A DNA stretch of 64,000 bases from Lampropedia cohaerens (GTDB taxonomy: Bacteria > Pseudomonadota > Gammaproteobacteria > Burkholderiales > Burkholderiaceae_C), in NCBI RefSeq assembly GCF_001005215.1, contig NZ_LBNQ01000019.1:124001-188000 (forward strand), read 5' to 3'. Below the pieces are notes generated by a model, which was given only the letters and a program-made list of their open reading frames with translations, was not told where the DNA came from and made no database searches. Every line of letters starts with the position of its first letter. Position 1 is the stretch's first letter. Below, piece after piece: positions 50,080 to 59,539 of this stretch. Made by a program: the position numbers and the translations under genes.

Positions 50080-51795
50080 ATGCCTTTGCCACCAGCCCCC
50101 AAGACGCGCGGTGCACGCGTCGATGTCCGTCTTGCCAGCCAGCGCGCCAAACCCAATGCCGAAAAACTGATCGTGCGCGGACCGGGGCCGGAGTCAGACG
50201 CACGGCGTGCCCCCCGGCAGCAGGCGGCTTTGCTCAGCCCCGTCGAGGCCAGGCCCACCCCCAGCGCGCCTGCAGTGCGCGCGCCGCAAGCGCCCGAACG
50301 CACGTCTGCCACGGCAGTATCGGTAGTGGCATCGCCACGCAAGGCCGTGACGCACAAGACCGCCCAGCCGGCACCCAGCCGGTTGCGCCGCACCCTGTCC
50401 GGCGCGCCACGGCTGTTTGTGCTGGATACCAACGTCCTCTTGCATGACCCCACCGCGCTGTTTCGCTTCGAAGAGCACGACATTTACCTGCCACTGGTCG
50501 TGTTGGAGGAGCTGGATGCCCACAAGAAAGGCACAACCGAAGTTGCCCGCAACGGCCGCCAGGTCAGCCGCAGCCTGGATGCGCTGGTCTCGCTGAGCGC
50601 TGGCGCCGATCTGAGCGGAGGCATTGCGCTGAACGCCTCAGGGCAGAAGCAGGCCGCTGGCAAGCTGCTGTTTCAGACCACCTTGCTGGCCGGTGACCTG
50701 CCCCAGGCGCTGCCACAGGGCAAGGCCGACAACCAGATTCTCGGTGTCGTGCACGCACTGCAGAAATTGCATCCCGAGCGCGAAGTCATTCTGGTCTCCA
50801 AAGACATCAACATGCGCGTGAAGGCGCGTGCACTGGGCATGGCCGCCGAGGACTATCAGAACGACAAGGTGCTCGACGACGATGAGCTGCTCTACAGCGG
50901 CGCTCTGGCCCTGCCGGAAAACTTCTGGATCAAGCAGGGCAAGAAACTCGAGAGCTGGCAATCGCACGGCGACACCTACTACCGCGTGGGCGGGCCGCTG
51001 GTGCAGTCGATGCTCATCAACCAGTTCGTCTACTACGAAACACCGGGCGAGTCGGGCCTTTACACCATTGTTGAGGAACTGCAGGGCGACACCGCCGTGC
51101 TGCGCACGCTGCGCGATTACACCAGCATCAAGAACAACGTCTGGGGCGTGACAGCACGCAACCGCGAGCAGAACTTCGCCCTCAACTTGCTGATGAATCC
51201 GGACATCGACTTTGTCACGCTCACAGGCACGGCCGGCACCGGCAAGACCTTGATGGCACTGGCCGCAGGCCTGACGCAAGTGCTCGACGAGCGCCGCTAC
51301 AGCGAGATCATCATGACCCGCGCCACCGTCAGCGTCGGTGACGATATTGGCTTTCTGCCCGGCACCGAGGAAGAGAAGATGGGACCGTGGATGGGCGCGC
51401 TCGATGACAACCTCGAGTTTCTCAGCAAGGGCAACGGCACCGGTGGCGGGGAATGGGGCCGCGCGGCCAGCAATGACCTGATCCGCAGCCGCATCAAGAT
51501 CAAGAGCATGAACTTCATGCGCGGGCGCACTTTCCTGAACAAGTACGTCATCATCGACGAAGCGCAGAACCTGACCCCGAAGCAGATGAAGACGCTCATC
51601 ACCCGCGCCGGCCCCGGCAGCAAAATCATTTGCATGGGCAACCTGGCGCAGATCGACACGCCCTACCTGACCGAAGGCTCCTCCGGCCTGACCTATGCAG
51701 TCGACCGCTTCAAGGGCTGGGCGCACAGCGGGCACATCACACTGGCGCGCGGCGAGCGCTCGCGCCTGGCCGATTTTGCCAGTGAGGCGCTGTAG
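50080..51795 (+). CDS. PIN domain-PhoH fusion ATPase (YlaK/PhoH2-like)
   Basis: 571 aa. After a Pro/Arg-rich N-terminus of about 105 residues, a PIN domain starts at LFVLDTNVLLHDPTALFRFEEHDIYLPLVVLEELDAHKKG, with acidic residues typical of RNA nucleases. The C-terminal half is the PhoH P-loop ATPase: TLTGTAGTGKTLMALAAG (Walker A), FLNKYVIIDEAQNLTPKQMKTL (Walker B), and RAGPGSKIICMGNLAQIDTPYL. The combination is that of PhoH2-type RNA helicase/ribonuclease. It is preceded by a candidate leader RNA and is divergent from phnD with its Pho box. Confidence 0.93.
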   Translation: MPLPPAPKTRGARVDVRLASQRAKPNAEKLIVRGPGPESDARRAPRQQAALLSPVEARPTPSAPAVRAPQAPERTSATAVSVVASPRKAVTHKTAQPAPSRLRRTLSGAPRLFVLDTNVLLHDPTALFRFEEHDIYLPLVVLEELDAHKKGTTEVARNGRQVSRSLDALVSLSAGADLSGGIALNASGQKQAAGKLLFQTTLLAGDLPQALPQGKADNQILGVVHALQKLHPEREVILVSKDINMRVKARALGMAAEDYQNDKVLDDDELLYSGALALPENFWIKQGKKLESWQSHGDTYYRVGGPLVQSMLINQFVYYETPGESGLYTIVEELQGDTAVLRTLRDYTSIKNNVWGVTARNREQNFALNLLMNPDIDFVTLTGTAGTGKTLMALAAGLTQVLDERRYSEIIMTRATVSVGDDIGFLPGTEEEKMGPWMGALDDNLEFLSKGNGTGGGEWGRAASNDLIRSRIKIKSMNFMRGRTFLNKYVIIDEAQNLTPKQMKTLITRAGPGSKIICMGNLAQIDTPYLTEGSSGLTYAVDRFKGWAHSGHITLARGERSRLADFASEAL

Positions 51796-52034
51796 CCCTA
51801 CCCGTGTGCAGGCCGCTGCGGCGATGCACCGTCCGGTGTCGCCATATGCAAAGCCGCAGTGCCTGCGCGCCACGGGCCCGGGCTTTGGGTATCATTTACG
51901 ATTTACTGCAAAGACAGCTTGCCAAGGGCTGCTCTGCAAGGCTCTGACGGCGGCGCACGCGCTGTGCCGCCCACAGGGCTTGTGGATCATTCGCCGACAA
52001 ACTGCCGCCCTACCCTGACCTTGCCGGAGTTTTC

Positions 52035-53132
52035 ATGCCCACCGCCACAGCGAACGCCCTGACGTTCACCCTGCACCCCACCGACACCCCCACTGCCGAA
52101 GCTGAGCGCGCCGCCATTCTGGCGCAAGGCGGCTTTGGTACAGCCTTCACGGACCACATGGTCACCATCGACTGGCGCGAAGGCAAAGGCTGGCACGACG
52201 CGCAGGTCCGCAAGCGAGCGCCCTTTCAGCTCGATCCCGCCGCTGCGGTGCTGCACTACGCGCAGGAAATCTTCGAAGGGCTGAAGGCCTACCGCGGCGC
52301 CGACGGCAGCATTACATTGTTTCGCCCGGATCAGAACGCCAAGCGCTTCAACGCCTCCGCCACGCGCATGGCTATGCCGACGCTGCCGGAACATGTCTTC
52401 GTCGAAGCGATCGAGGCCCTGGTGCGGGTTGACCGCGACTGGGTGCCTGGCGGCGATGGCAGTCTCTACCTGCGGCCCTTCATGTTCGCCGCCGAGCCCT
52501 TTCTGGGCGTGCGTCCGGCGCACCACTTCATCTTCAGCGTGATTGCCTCGCCAGTCGGCAATTACTTCAAGAGCGGCCCCAAGCCCGTCAAGGTGTGGGT
52601 TTCGCGCGAGTACACGCGCGCCGCCAAGGGCGGCACTGGCGCTGCCAAGTGTGGTGGCAACTACGCTGCCAGCCTGGTGGCGCAGGCGCAAGCTTATGAA
52701 AACGGCTGCGAGCAGGTTATTTTCCTGGATGCGGCCGAGCACCGCTGGATCGAGGAGCTCGGCGGCATGAACATCTTCTTTGTGCGCAAGGATGGTTCGC
52801 TGTTCACCACGCCCCTGGGCACGATTTTGCCGGGCATCACGCGCGCCTCGCTGATCGAGCTGGCGCGCGACAAGGGCATCCAGGTCGAGGAGCGCCGCTA
52901 TGCCTTTGACGAATGGCAGGCCGACGTAGCCCGCGGCGAGGTGACCGAAGCCTTCGCCTGCGGCACCGCCGCCGTGGTCGCAGCCATTGGGGAAGTCCAA
53001 TTCGACGGCGGCAGCTTCACCATCGGCAACGGCGAGACGGGTCCCGTCACCCAGGCCCTGCGGCAGGAACTCACGGCGCTGCAGCGCAACCAGCTGCCGG
53101 ACACGCGTGGCTGGGTGCACAAGATTGCCTGA
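52035..53132 (+). CDS. ilvE: Branched-chain amino acid aminotransferase
   Basis: 365 aa, the longer eukaryote-like (group II) BCAT form. The PLP lysine is Lys205 in [23 protein letters not shown] and [13 protein letters not shown]-type segments (here [15 protein letters not shown]) and [17 protein letters not shown] complete the fold. It transfers the amino group between 2-oxoglutarate and the keto acids of Val, Leu and Ile. The stop codon overlaps the queF start by one base (TGATG), so they are coupled. A TATCAT hexamer about 145 bp upstream could be its -10 box. Confidence 0.96.
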   Translation: MPTATANALTFTLHPTDTPTAEAERAAILAQGGFGTAFTDHMVTIDWREGKGWHDAQVRKRAPFQLDPAAAVLHYAQEIFEGLKAYRGADGSITLFRPDQNAKRFNASATRMAMPTLPEHVFVEAIEALVRVDRDWVPGGDGSLYLRPFMFAAEPFLGVRPAHHFIFSVIASPVGNYFKSGPKPVKVWVSREYTRAAKGGTGAAKCGGNYAASLVAQAQAYENGCEQVIFLDAAEHRWIEELGGMNIFFVRKDGSLFTTPLGTILPGITRASLIELARDKGIQVEERRYAFDEWQADVARGEVTEAFACGTAAVVAAIGEVQFDGGSFTIGNGETGPVTQALRQELTALQRNQLPDTRGWVHKIA

Positions 53133-53992
53133 TGGCTGCCCCGACACCCACGGACGCCGCCACGGTGCTGGGCCGTGACGTCAGCTACCCGACGCAGTAC
53201 GACCCGACGCTGCTGCACCCCATCCCCCGGCTGGCGGCCCGCCAGCAGCTGGGCATCGGCCTGCAGCGCCTGCCCTTTGTGGGTGCCGACACATGGACGG
53301 CCTTCGAGCTGAGCTGGCTGGGCCCACGCGGCAAACCCCAGGTGGCCATTGCCCAGTTCACCTTTCCCAGCGAAACGGCCAACATCATCGAGAGCAAGTC
53401 GCTCAAGCTCTATCTCAACAGCCTCAACCACACGCGCTTCGAGGACGCTGCCGCCGTGCGCGAGACGCTGCGGCGCGATCTCTCCGAAGCAGCCTGGCGT
53501 GGCAGCGCATCGTCCGCCGCTGTTGGCGTGCGTTTGATCGAGCCTGCGGAGTTTGCCGCCGAACAGGTTGCGGAGCTCGACGGACTTGATCTCGACCGGC
53601 TGGATGTCGACTGCGAGGACTACCTGCCGCAGCCGCAGTGGCTGCGCAGCGCCGCTGGCGAGCCGGCGGTGACGGAGACGCTCACCAGCCGTCTGCTCAA
53701 GAGCAACTGCCCGGTGACTGGCCAGCCTGACTGGGCCAGCATCCAGATCCGCTACCACGGCGCGCCGATCGACCAGGCCGGGCTGCTGCGCTACATCGTG
53801 AGCTTTCGCAATCACACCGGCTTTCACGAAAACTGTGTCGAACGCATCTTCGTCGATATCTGGCAACGCTGCCAACCCGTGCATCTGGCTGTCTATGCGC
53901 GCTACACCCGTCGCGGCGGACTGGACATCAATCCATTTCGCGCCAATGCGCCGCAAGCGCTGCCCCTCAATCGCCGCACCGCCAGGCAGTAG
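53132..53992 (+). CDS. queF: NADPH-dependent 7-cyano-7-deazaguanine reductase
   Basis: 286 aa, the long two-domain (YqcD/E. coli-like) QueF. It reduces preQ0 to preQ1 in queuosine synthesis. The catalytic Cys193 is in [19 protein letters not shown], and [17 protein letters not shown] and [13 protein letters not shown] are the family's substrate-binding and tunnel-fold motifs. The start at 53132 shares its A with the ilvE stop codon. No other queuosine genes are in the window. Confidence 0.96.
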   Translation: MAAPTPTDAATVLGRDVSYPTQYDPTLLHPIPRLAARQQLGIGLQRLPFVGADTWTAFELSWLGPRGKPQVAIAQFTFPSETANIIESKSLKLYLNSLNHTRFEDAAAVRETLRRDLSEAAWRGSASSAAVGVRLIEPAEFAAEQVAELDGLDLDRLDVDCEDYLPQPQWLRSAAGEPAVTETLTSRLLKSNCPVTGQPDWASIQIRYHGAPIDQAGLLRYIVSFRNHTGFHENCVERIFVDIWQRCQPVHLAVYARYTRRGGLDINPFRANAPQALPLNRRTARQ

Positions 53993-54016
53993 GCACGGCG
54001 GGCCGAGCGCGAGGCG

Positions 54017-54340
54017 TCAACCCCGCGCGCCAAACCGATGGTCGCGCAGCAGATAGGCATCCAGTGATGGACGCATCAACGGTTTCTTAATGGCAGGTTG
54101 TGGTGCCAGCGCGGCAGGTTGCGGCTGCCGGCTACGCAAAAGTTTCGCGCGCAGCCGCACCACAAGCACCAGCAACTGCTCATCCTCGGCGCCATTTTCG
54201 ACCGCGCGCAACGTCTCTGCGGCATAGGCGGAGTCCTTTTCCAGGCGCTCCAGATCAATCGGTAGCCCTAACTGCTTGCGAGCCTGCAGTTTCAGCCGTG
54301 CCATCAGCACGGCTGTATCGAAGTCGGTATCTGCTGTCAT
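54017..54340 (-). CDS. Hypothetical protein, helical, charged
   Basis: 107 aa. Hydrophilic and helix-forming throughout (FDTAVLMARLKLQARKQLGLPIDLERLEKDSAYAAETL, then DEQLLVLVVRLRAKLLRSRQ), with a Pro/Ala segment and basic end (KKPLMRPSLDAYLLRDHRFG). No signal peptide or membrane segment. I do not recognise a family. It is convergent with queF (24 bp gap) and lies between that and the S49 peptidase gene; start is an ATG with a weak ribosome binding site. Confidence 0.6.
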   Translation of the reverse strand: MTADTDFDTAVLMARLKLQARKQLGLPIDLERLEKDSAYAAETLRAVENGAEDEQLLVLVVRLRAKLLRSRQPQPAALAPQPAIKKPLMRPSLDAYLLRDHRFGARG

Positions 54341-54438
54341 GCGCCTCTCGCGAGAATAACGGGATGGAGGAACGTGCCCTCACGCAAGCCAGAATCGTGC
54401 CAAATTGTTAACCGACACTGCAGCGCACGCGCATTCGG

Positions 54439-55533
54439 TCAGCGCCACGCCATCCCGTCCTCGTAGGCTTGCCGCAGCAGGCCCTGCCCCACGCCCAACC
54501 CCAGCGCACTGCCGAGGCGATTGGACAGCTGCTCGGCCAGGCCGCGCCGGCGCGTATAGTCCACCACCGTTTCCTGGCCCACCACATCGCGGGCCACGGA
54601 CTGCACGGAGCCAAGATCGTCGGCCAGCCCCAGTGCCACGGCCTCCTCGCCGGACCAGACCAGGCCAGAAAACATGTCTGGCGTTTCCTTCAGGCGGTCG
54701 CCACGGCCTTCGCGCACCACGGCGACGAACTGGTCATGGATTTGCCGCAGCATGCGCTGGGCGTGTGCAACATCGCTCGGATCGAGTGGACTGAACGGGT
54801 CCATGAACCCCTTGTGTTCACCGGCTGTAATGAGACGGCGCTCGACGCCGAGCTTGTCCATCGTGCCGGTAAAGCCAAAGCCGTTGAGCAGCACGCCGAT
54901 GCTGCCCACCAGACTGGCCTTGTCAACGTGAATCTGATCTGCTGCCACGGCGATGTAGTAGGCCGCCGAAGCACCGACATCGCCAATGACCGCATGCACC
55001 GGCTTGTTGTGCTTGGCCTTCAGGCGCAGGATCTCGTCATGCAGGATGCCGGCCTGCACGGGGCTGCCGCCCGGCGAGTTGATGTCCAGCACGACGGCTG
55101 TGGACTGGCTGGATTCAAAGGCTTCCTTGAGCGATCGCATCAGGTAGCGCACACTGGCTTCGCTATCCTGCGCTATGGTGCCATGCACGCGCACCACCGC
55201 GGTGTGGGGGCCGGAGGTGGGGGTGCTGACTGCCGCGCTGCTAAGCACCGTCCACGTCAGAAAGCCGATGTAGCCGAACACCAACAGCGTGAAGAAAATG
55301 CGCCAGCGCCGCGCCCGGCGCTGCTCGCGCAGGCTGGCAAAGGCCAACTTCTCCAGCGTGGCACGCTCCCATTCCCCGGCCTCCTTGCCCTTGCGAGCCT
55401 TGGCTGCGGCCTTGCGCTCGCTGGCGCGCACCTCGTCAGACGCCTCCGGCTCGCCGGGACGTGCGGCCCAAATGTCGCGCTGCTGCGTCTCGTCCGTGCC
55501 GGTATTGGGGGAGGATCCGTCGTGTGGTTGCAT
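54439..55533 (-). CDS. S49-family signal peptide peptidase (SppA-like)
   Basis: 364 aa. A charged cytoplasmic N-terminus of about 75 residues is followed by one membrane helix (IFFTLLVFGYIGFLTWTVL) and a periplasmic S49 domain. The expected Ser/Lys dyad is visible: the Ser in GDVGASAAYYIA and the Lys in VDKASLVGSIGVLL; DINSPGGSPVQAG is the family's substrate loop. The length is that of the single-domain bacterial SppA (type C, 36K). It cleaves remnant signal peptides in the membrane. It precedes a HAD phosphatase downstream of dnaB (same strand, 42 bp). Confidence 0.92.
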   Translation of the reverse strand: MQPHDGSSPNTGTDETQQRDIWAARPGEPEASDEVRASERKAAAKARKGKEAGEWERATLEKLAFASLREQRRARRWRIFFTLLVFGYIGFLTWTVLSSAAVSTPTSGPHTAVVRVHGTIAQDSEASVRYLMRSLKEAFESSQSTAVVLDINSPGGSPVQAGILHDEILRLKAKHNKPVHAVIGDVGASAAYYIAVAADQIHVDKASLVGSIGVLLNGFGFTGTMDKLGVERRLITAGEHKGFMDPFSPLDPSDVAHAQRMLRQIHDQFVAVVREGRGDRLKETPDMFSGLVWSGEEAVALGLADDLGSVQSVARDVVGQETVVDYTRRRGLAEQLSNRLGSALGLGVGQGLLRQAYEDGMAWR

Positions 55534-55575
55534 GGGTAGAAATCCTGAGAGGGAAAATGGCGCCGCAAATGGCCA

Positions 55576-56301
55576 TTACGGGGCGCTGGCGCGTGGCGCT
55601 GGCTCGGCGCACTGCTCCAGCCAGCGGCTGAGTGCAGCCACGGATTCTGCCACTGCCAGCGGCGCATAAGCGCCAAGCCCTTCGCCGGCGTGCGCTCCAT
55701 ACGTCACCGCCAAGCTGGGGCAGCCCGCGTTGCGCGCCATCTGCAGGTCATGGCTGGTGTCGCCGATCATGAGCAACTGCTCGGGCGCGACGTCCCAGCT
55801 CTGCATCAGCTCCTGCAGCATCAGCGGGTGGGGCTTGCCTGCCGTTTCGTCCGCCGTGCGCGAGTCATCAAACAGGTGACGAACGTCCAGGCTGGCGAGC
55901 ACATGATTCAAGCCACGACGGCTTTTTCCGGTTGCCACCGCAAGCACGAAGCCGCGTTGCTTGAGGCGCTGCAGCAGCTCCAGCACGCCATCGAACAACA
56001 CCAGATCATCCTGGTGCTGCAGGTAGTGGTAGCGGTATCGGTTGGCAAGCTCCCGATAGGCGCTGGGCGGCACATCCGGCGCCGCTTTGGCCAATGCCTC
56101 GCCCAGTTCCATGCCGATGACCCAGCGCGCCTGCTCCAGCGTCGGCACGGTGCCGCCCACATCGGCCACGGCCAGCTGCACACAACGGGCAATGCGTGCG
56201 GTGGAGTCAAACAGCGTGCCGTCCCAGTCGAAGGCCAGCATGGCAAAACGGTGACGAGTAGTCTCGGGCATGGGCGGTGATGGGGTATCGACGGGTGGCA
56301 T
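55576..56301 (-). CDS. HAD-superfamily phosphatase (phosphoglycolate-phosphatase-like)
   Basis: 241 aa. Motif I is LAFDWDGTLFDST; the C1 cap follows; motif II LAVATGKSRR, motif III KPHPLML and motif IV MIGDTSHDLQMARNAGC are all intact. The subfamily resembles Gph/YjjG-like nucleotide or phosphoglycolate phosphatases, but the substrate is not fixed by sequence. It starts with an ATG that shares a base with the dnaB stop codon (TGATG), so it is coupled to dnaB. The S49 peptidase gene follows 42 bp later on the same strand. Confidence 0.9.
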   Translation of the reverse strand: MPPVDTPSPPMPETTRHRFAMLAFDWDGTLFDSTARIARCVQLAVADVGGTVPTLEQARWVIGMELGEALAKAAPDVPPSAYRELANRYRYHYLQHQDDLVLFDGVLELLQRLKQRGFVLAVATGKSRRGLNHVLASLDVRHLFDDSRTADETAGKPHPLMLQELMQSWDVAPEQLLMIGDTSHDLQMARNAGCPSLAVTYGAHAGEGLGAYAPLAVAESVAALSRWLEQCAEPAPRASAP

Positions 56302-57731
56302 CAGAACGTCGGTTCCTCGCCGATGGCCAGATTCTCGAAGCGGGTCTGGTCCTTCTGGAAGTACAGGTGGACGGTGCCGGTCGGGCCGTTACGCTGCTTG
56401 CCGATGATGATCTCGGCCTGGTTCGGGGCCTTGCTGTTTTCCTTGTTGTAGTAATCGTCGCGGTAGATGAACATGATGACGTCGGCATCCTGCTCGATAG
56501 CGCCGGACTCGCGCAAATCGCTCATCATGGGGCGCTTGTCGGTGCGCTGCTCGACCGAACGGTTGAGCTGCGATAGCGCAATGACCGGGCATTGCAGCTC
56601 CTTGGCCAGCATCTTCAGGCCCCGCGAGATTTCGCCCAGTTCGGTTGCGCGGTTCTCGTCCGAGGAATTGCCCGAGCCGCTCATCAGCTGCAGGTAGTCG
56701 ACCACGATCAGCCCCAGCCGACCGTACTGGCGCGACAAGCGCCGGGCATTGGCGCGCAGCTCCGTGGGCGTCAGCCCGGGTGTTTCGTCGATGTGCAGCG
56801 AGATGTTGCGCAGGCGCTCCACCGCCTCGGTCAGACGCGGCCACTCCTCGTCATGCAGCTTGCCGGTGCGCAGGCGCTGCTGATTGATGCGGCCGATGGA
56901 GCCGACAATCCGCACCGCCAGCTGCGCTGCGCCCATTTCCATCGAGAAAATGGCCACTGGCAGACTCTCATTGAGCGCCACATGTTCGGCAATGTTGATT
57001 GCAAATGCGGTCTTGCCCATCGATGGGCGTGCCGCCAGCACGATCAGGTCGCCCTTTTGCAGCCCGGATGTCATGCGATCCAGATCCACGAAGCCGGTCG
57101 GCACGCCAGTGATGTCGGTCGTGCTCTGCGCCATTTCCTCGACCTGATCAAGCAGGTCCACCACCAGGCTTTCCATCGACTGAAAGCCCTGCTTCATGCG
57201 CGAGCTTTCCTCGGCAATGCTGAAGATCTTGGCTTCGGCCTCATCGAGGATGCTGCTGACCTCACGCCCGCGCGGGCTGAAGGCGTTGCTGGCGATCTCG
57301 TCGCTGGCGGCAATCAGCTTGCGCAGGATGGCGCGCTCGCGAATGATTTCCGCATAGCGGCGGATGTTGGCCGCGCTGGGCACATACTGCGCCAGCATGT
57401 TGAGATAGGCGATGCCGCCAATCTCCTCGGCCTTGCCGATGCCACGCAAGTGCTCAAAGACCGTCACCACGTCGGCCGGGCGGTCGTTTTCCAGCAGCGC
57501 GGCAATCGCAGCAAAAATCTCCTGATGCTCGGCGCGGTAGAAATCGGTGCGCTTGAGCAGGTCTGATACCCGCTCCCACACCTGGTTGTCCAGCAACAGT
57601 CCACCCAGCACGCTCTGCTCGGCCTCAACCGACTGCGGCGGCAGCCGCAGATCCGCCACAGCCGAGTCCTGGACGCGCCCGGCAGATTCTTCGTTACGCG
57701 CACCGGAAAAGGAAATCACATCAACAGCCAT
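56301..57731 (-). CDS. dnaB: Replicative DNA helicase DnaB
   Basis: 476 aa from the ATG at 57731. N-terminal domain (LPPQSVEAEQSVLGGLLLDNQVWERVSDLL) and the RecA-like helicase domain with Walker A (AARPSMGKTAFAINIAEHVA), VAIFSMEMGAAQL, LIVVDYLQLMSG (Walker B) and RSVEQRTDKRPMMSDLRESGAIEQDADVIMF. It unwinds DNA ahead of the replication fork. Upstream lies rplI with its terminator, and the intergenic region has two perfect DnaA boxes. The stop shares a base with the downstream HAD gene. Confidence 0.98.
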   Translation of the reverse strand: MAVDVISFSGARNEESAGRVQDSAVADLRLPPQSVEAEQSVLGGLLLDNQVWERVSDLLKRTDFYRAEHQEIFAAIAALLENDRPADVVTVFEHLRGIGKAEEIGGIAYLNMLAQYVPSAANIRRYAEIIRERAILRKLIAASDEIASNAFSPRGREVSSILDEAEAKIFSIAEESSRMKQGFQSMESLVVDLLDQVEEMAQSTTDITGVPTGFVDLDRMTSGLQKGDLIVLAARPSMGKTAFAINIAEHVALNESLPVAIFSMEMGAAQLAVRIVGSIGRINQQRLRTGKLHDEEWPRLTEAVERLRNISLHIDETPGLTPTELRANARRLSRQYGRLGLIVVDYLQLMSGSGNSSDENRATELGEISRGLKMLAKELQCPVIALSQLNRSVEQRTDKRPMMSDLRESGAIEQDADVIMFIYRDDYYNKENSKAPNQAEIIIGKQRNGPTGTVHLYFQKDQTRFENLAIGEEPTF

Positions 57732-57818
57732 TGGAATTCTTCTCACCTCACAAAACGCGCCCCGGCAGCTTGCACCCGCCGCACGGCACCCCGTGACAGG
57801 GCGGCGCCCAAACCTCCG

Positions 57819-57848
57819 ATGGTACGCTGCAGGGCCGGGGGATGTCAT
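57819..57848 (-). promoter_or_regulatory. Candidate dnaB promoter
   Basis: On the minus strand ATGACA (57848-57843) and TACCAT (57824-57819) are separated by 18 bp, about 90 bp ahead of the dnaB ATG. The first DnaA box stands about 22 bp upstream of the -35 hexamer. Confidence 0.4.
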
Positions 57849-57869
57849 CGCACAAACCTGTGCCTGACC

Positions 57870-57878
57870 TGTGGATAA
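57870..57878 (-). promoter_or_regulatory. DnaA box 1 upstream of dnaB
   Basis: A perfect TTATCCACA (read on the minus strand; TGTGGATAA on the plus strand), the strong DnaA-binding consensus. It is 139 bp upstream of the dnaB ATG. Confidence 0.7.
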
Positions 57879-57944
57879 CAGGTTGACAACGCCGGGACAC
57901 ATGGCGCGCACAGCCTGTGCGCAACGGCCCCATCGCCCAAACAA

Positions 57945-57966
57945 AAACCGCCCCGAGAGGCGGTTT
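57945..57966 (-). terminator. Intrinsic terminator of the rpsF-rpsR-rplI operon
   Basis: AAACCGCC and GGCGGTTT pair with a 6-nt loop (57953-57958). Read on the minus strand the stem ends in a run of T (57947-57943). It lies 26 bp beyond the rplI stop. Confidence 0.88.
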
Positions 57967-57972
57967 CTGCAC

Positions 57973-57981
57973 TGTGGATAA
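57973..57981 (-). promoter_or_regulatory. DnaA box 2 upstream of dnaB
   Basis: A second perfect TTATCCACA on the minus strand, between the rplI stop and the terminator, 103 bp from box 1. Two perfect copies within about 110 bp are very unlikely by chance. Confidence 0.65.
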
Positions 57982-57992
57982 CGCTGAAAGCG

Positions 57993-58445
57993 TCAGGCTG
58001 TCTCGCCGTACACCGAGACAGTGATCTCCACATCGACATCGGTGTGCAGCGCGATCACTACCTGGGTATCACCGACGACCTTGATCGGGCCGTTGGGCAG
58101 GCGGATCTGCGACTTGTGCACATCGTAGCCCAGCTTGACCAATTCAGCAGCAATGTCGTGGTTGGTCACCGAGCCGAACAGGCGACCATCGACGCCGGCC
58201 TTCTGCGACAGACGCACGGTCGTGCCTGCGAGCTTCTCGCCGGTGGCCTGAGCGGCAGCCAGCTTCTCGGCTGCGGCCTTTTCCAGCTCGGCGCGGCGGG
58301 CCTCGAACTCGGCCTTGGCCTGTGCCGTGGCTCGGCGGGCGCGGCCAGTGGGAATCAGGAAGTTGCGTGCGTAGCCGTCCTTGACGGTCACGATCTCACC
58401 CAGGTTGCCCAGGTTGACGACTTTTTCCAAAAGAATGATTTGCAT
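57993..58445 (-). CDS. rplI: 50S ribosomal protein L9
   Basis: 150 aa. [34 protein letters not shown] is the L9 N-terminal rRNA-binding signature; the long central helix ([23 protein letters not shown]) and the C-terminal domain follow. Third gene of the rpsF-rpsR-rplI operon, 24 bp after rpsR. Confidence 0.98.
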   Translation of the reverse strand: MQIILLEKVVNLGNLGEIVTVKDGYARNFLIPTGRARRATAQAKAEFEARRAELEKAAAEKLAAAQATGEKLAGTTVRLSQKAGVDGRLFGSVTNHDIAAELVKLGYDVHKSQIRLPNGPIKVVGDTQVVIALHTDVDVEITVSVYGETA

Positions 58446-58469
58446 GGTGTGTGCTCCCTGTGCAGCCGG

Positions 58470-58754
58470 TTAGATCTTGTGCTGATCCGTATAGGGCAGC
58501 AGTGCCAGAAAGCGCGCACGCTTGATGGCCGTGTTGAGCTGACGCTGGTAAATGGCGCGTGTGCCGGTCAGGCGGGCAGGAATGATCTTGCCATTCTCGC
58601 CGATGAAATCGCGCAAGGTGTCAATGTCCTTGTAGTCGATCTCTTCGACACCGGCAACGGTGAAGCGGCAGAAACGCTTGCGGCGAAACAGCAGGTTCTG
58701 GTTGTTGCGCTTGGGGCGACGGTCTTTGTTGTTGAAACGACGTGGTCCGGCCAT
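58470..58754 (-). CDS. rpsR: 30S ribosomal protein S18
   Basis: 94 aa. The typical C-terminal core [50 protein letters not shown] is preceded by a basic N-terminus with RRFCRF. It assembles with S6. It starts only 50 bp after rpsF, so the gene for PriB, which usually lies between rpsF and rpsR in this group, is not here. Confidence 0.97.
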   Translation of the reverse strand: MAGPRRFNNKDRRPKRNNQNLLFRRKRFCRFTVAGVEEIDYKDIDTLRDFIGENGKIIPARLTGTRAIYQRQLNTAIKRARFLALLPYTDQHKI

Positions 58755-58804
58755 GACTGGCTCCTCGAAAAATCAGATGGGAAATGAGAAGGGGAAGGCG
58801 GCAA

Positions 58805-59212
58805 TCAGTTGGCGCTGGCGCGTTCGCCACGCTCACCGCGGCCCTCGCGCTGCGGCTGCTCGGCAGCCTGCGCCTTGCGCGCTTCCTCACGCTCAACAGA
58901 TTTGGCCATCGCCGAAGGACCGGTCTCGGCCTTCTTGCGCAGCACCGTCAGCTGACGCAGCACGGCGTCGTTGAAGCGGAACGCATGGCTGAGCTCGTCC
59001 ATCACCGCTTGCCCGGCCTCGATGTTCAGGCACACGTAGTGGGCCTTGACCAGCTTGTTGATGGGGTAGGCCAGCTGGCGGCGACCCCAGTCTTCTTCGC
59101 GGTGGATCTTGCCACCACCCTCGACGATCATGCTCTTGTAGCGCTCCAGCATCGCTGGCACTTGCTCGCTCTGATCCGGATGGATGAGCAAAATGATTTC
59201 GTAATGACGCAT
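58805..59212 (-). CDS. rpsF: 30S ribosomal protein S6
   Basis: 135 aa. [29 protein letters not shown] and the [25 protein letters not shown] core are standard for S6. The C-terminal tail is extended and charged ([25 protein letters not shown]), as in many betaproteobacteria. First gene of the operon, with its own strong promoter about 110 bp upstream. Confidence 0.97.
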   Translation of the reverse strand: MRHYEIILLIHPDQSEQVPAMLERYKSMIVEGGGKIHREEDWGRRQLAYPINKLVKAHYVCLNIEAGQAVMDELSHAFRFNDAVLRQLTVLRKKAETGPSAMAKSVEREEARKAQAAEQPQREGRGERGERASAN

Positions 59213-59539
59213 CGCTTAACTCCCTTATGGAAATACCCTTAGCCCAAGCGCAACCCATGCGCCAGGCAACGAATTGCCACGCCGCGAGCGTCACACCAGC
59301 AGCTGTAGCAAGGAAACCCGGCATTCTAGCAGCCGCCTGCGCCTGCGTCAAAGATCGGCACCGCCAGCGTGGCACCAACGGCTACACCAGCTGCGCGGCA
59401 CACGCCATGTCCGATGAGCAAAGCACTCAGGTAAACCCTTAACCCCTGACAGAAGCAAGGACAATGGCTGGATCGCATGCCGCCAGCACGGCTTGGCGCA
59501 TGAAGTCTCGGCCCCGATGGCCTTATCTGCGAGTGATTC
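59213..59539. other. 327-bp divergent region between rpsF and the DASS transporter gene
   Basis: It contains the rpsF promoter (59323-59351) and a leader of about 104 nt before rpsF, which might carry a ribosomal-protein autoregulation site, though I could not confirm the S6:S18 motif. The transporter's promoter must also lie here. No gene is seen. Confidence 0.5.
59323..59351 (-). promoter_or_regulatory. Strong sigma-70 promoter of the rpsF operon
   Basis: On the minus strand TTGACG (59351-59346), an exact 17-bp spacer, then TAGAAT (59328-59323). The expected transcript start is near 59316, about 104 nt ahead of the rpsF ATG. Confidence 0.72.
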
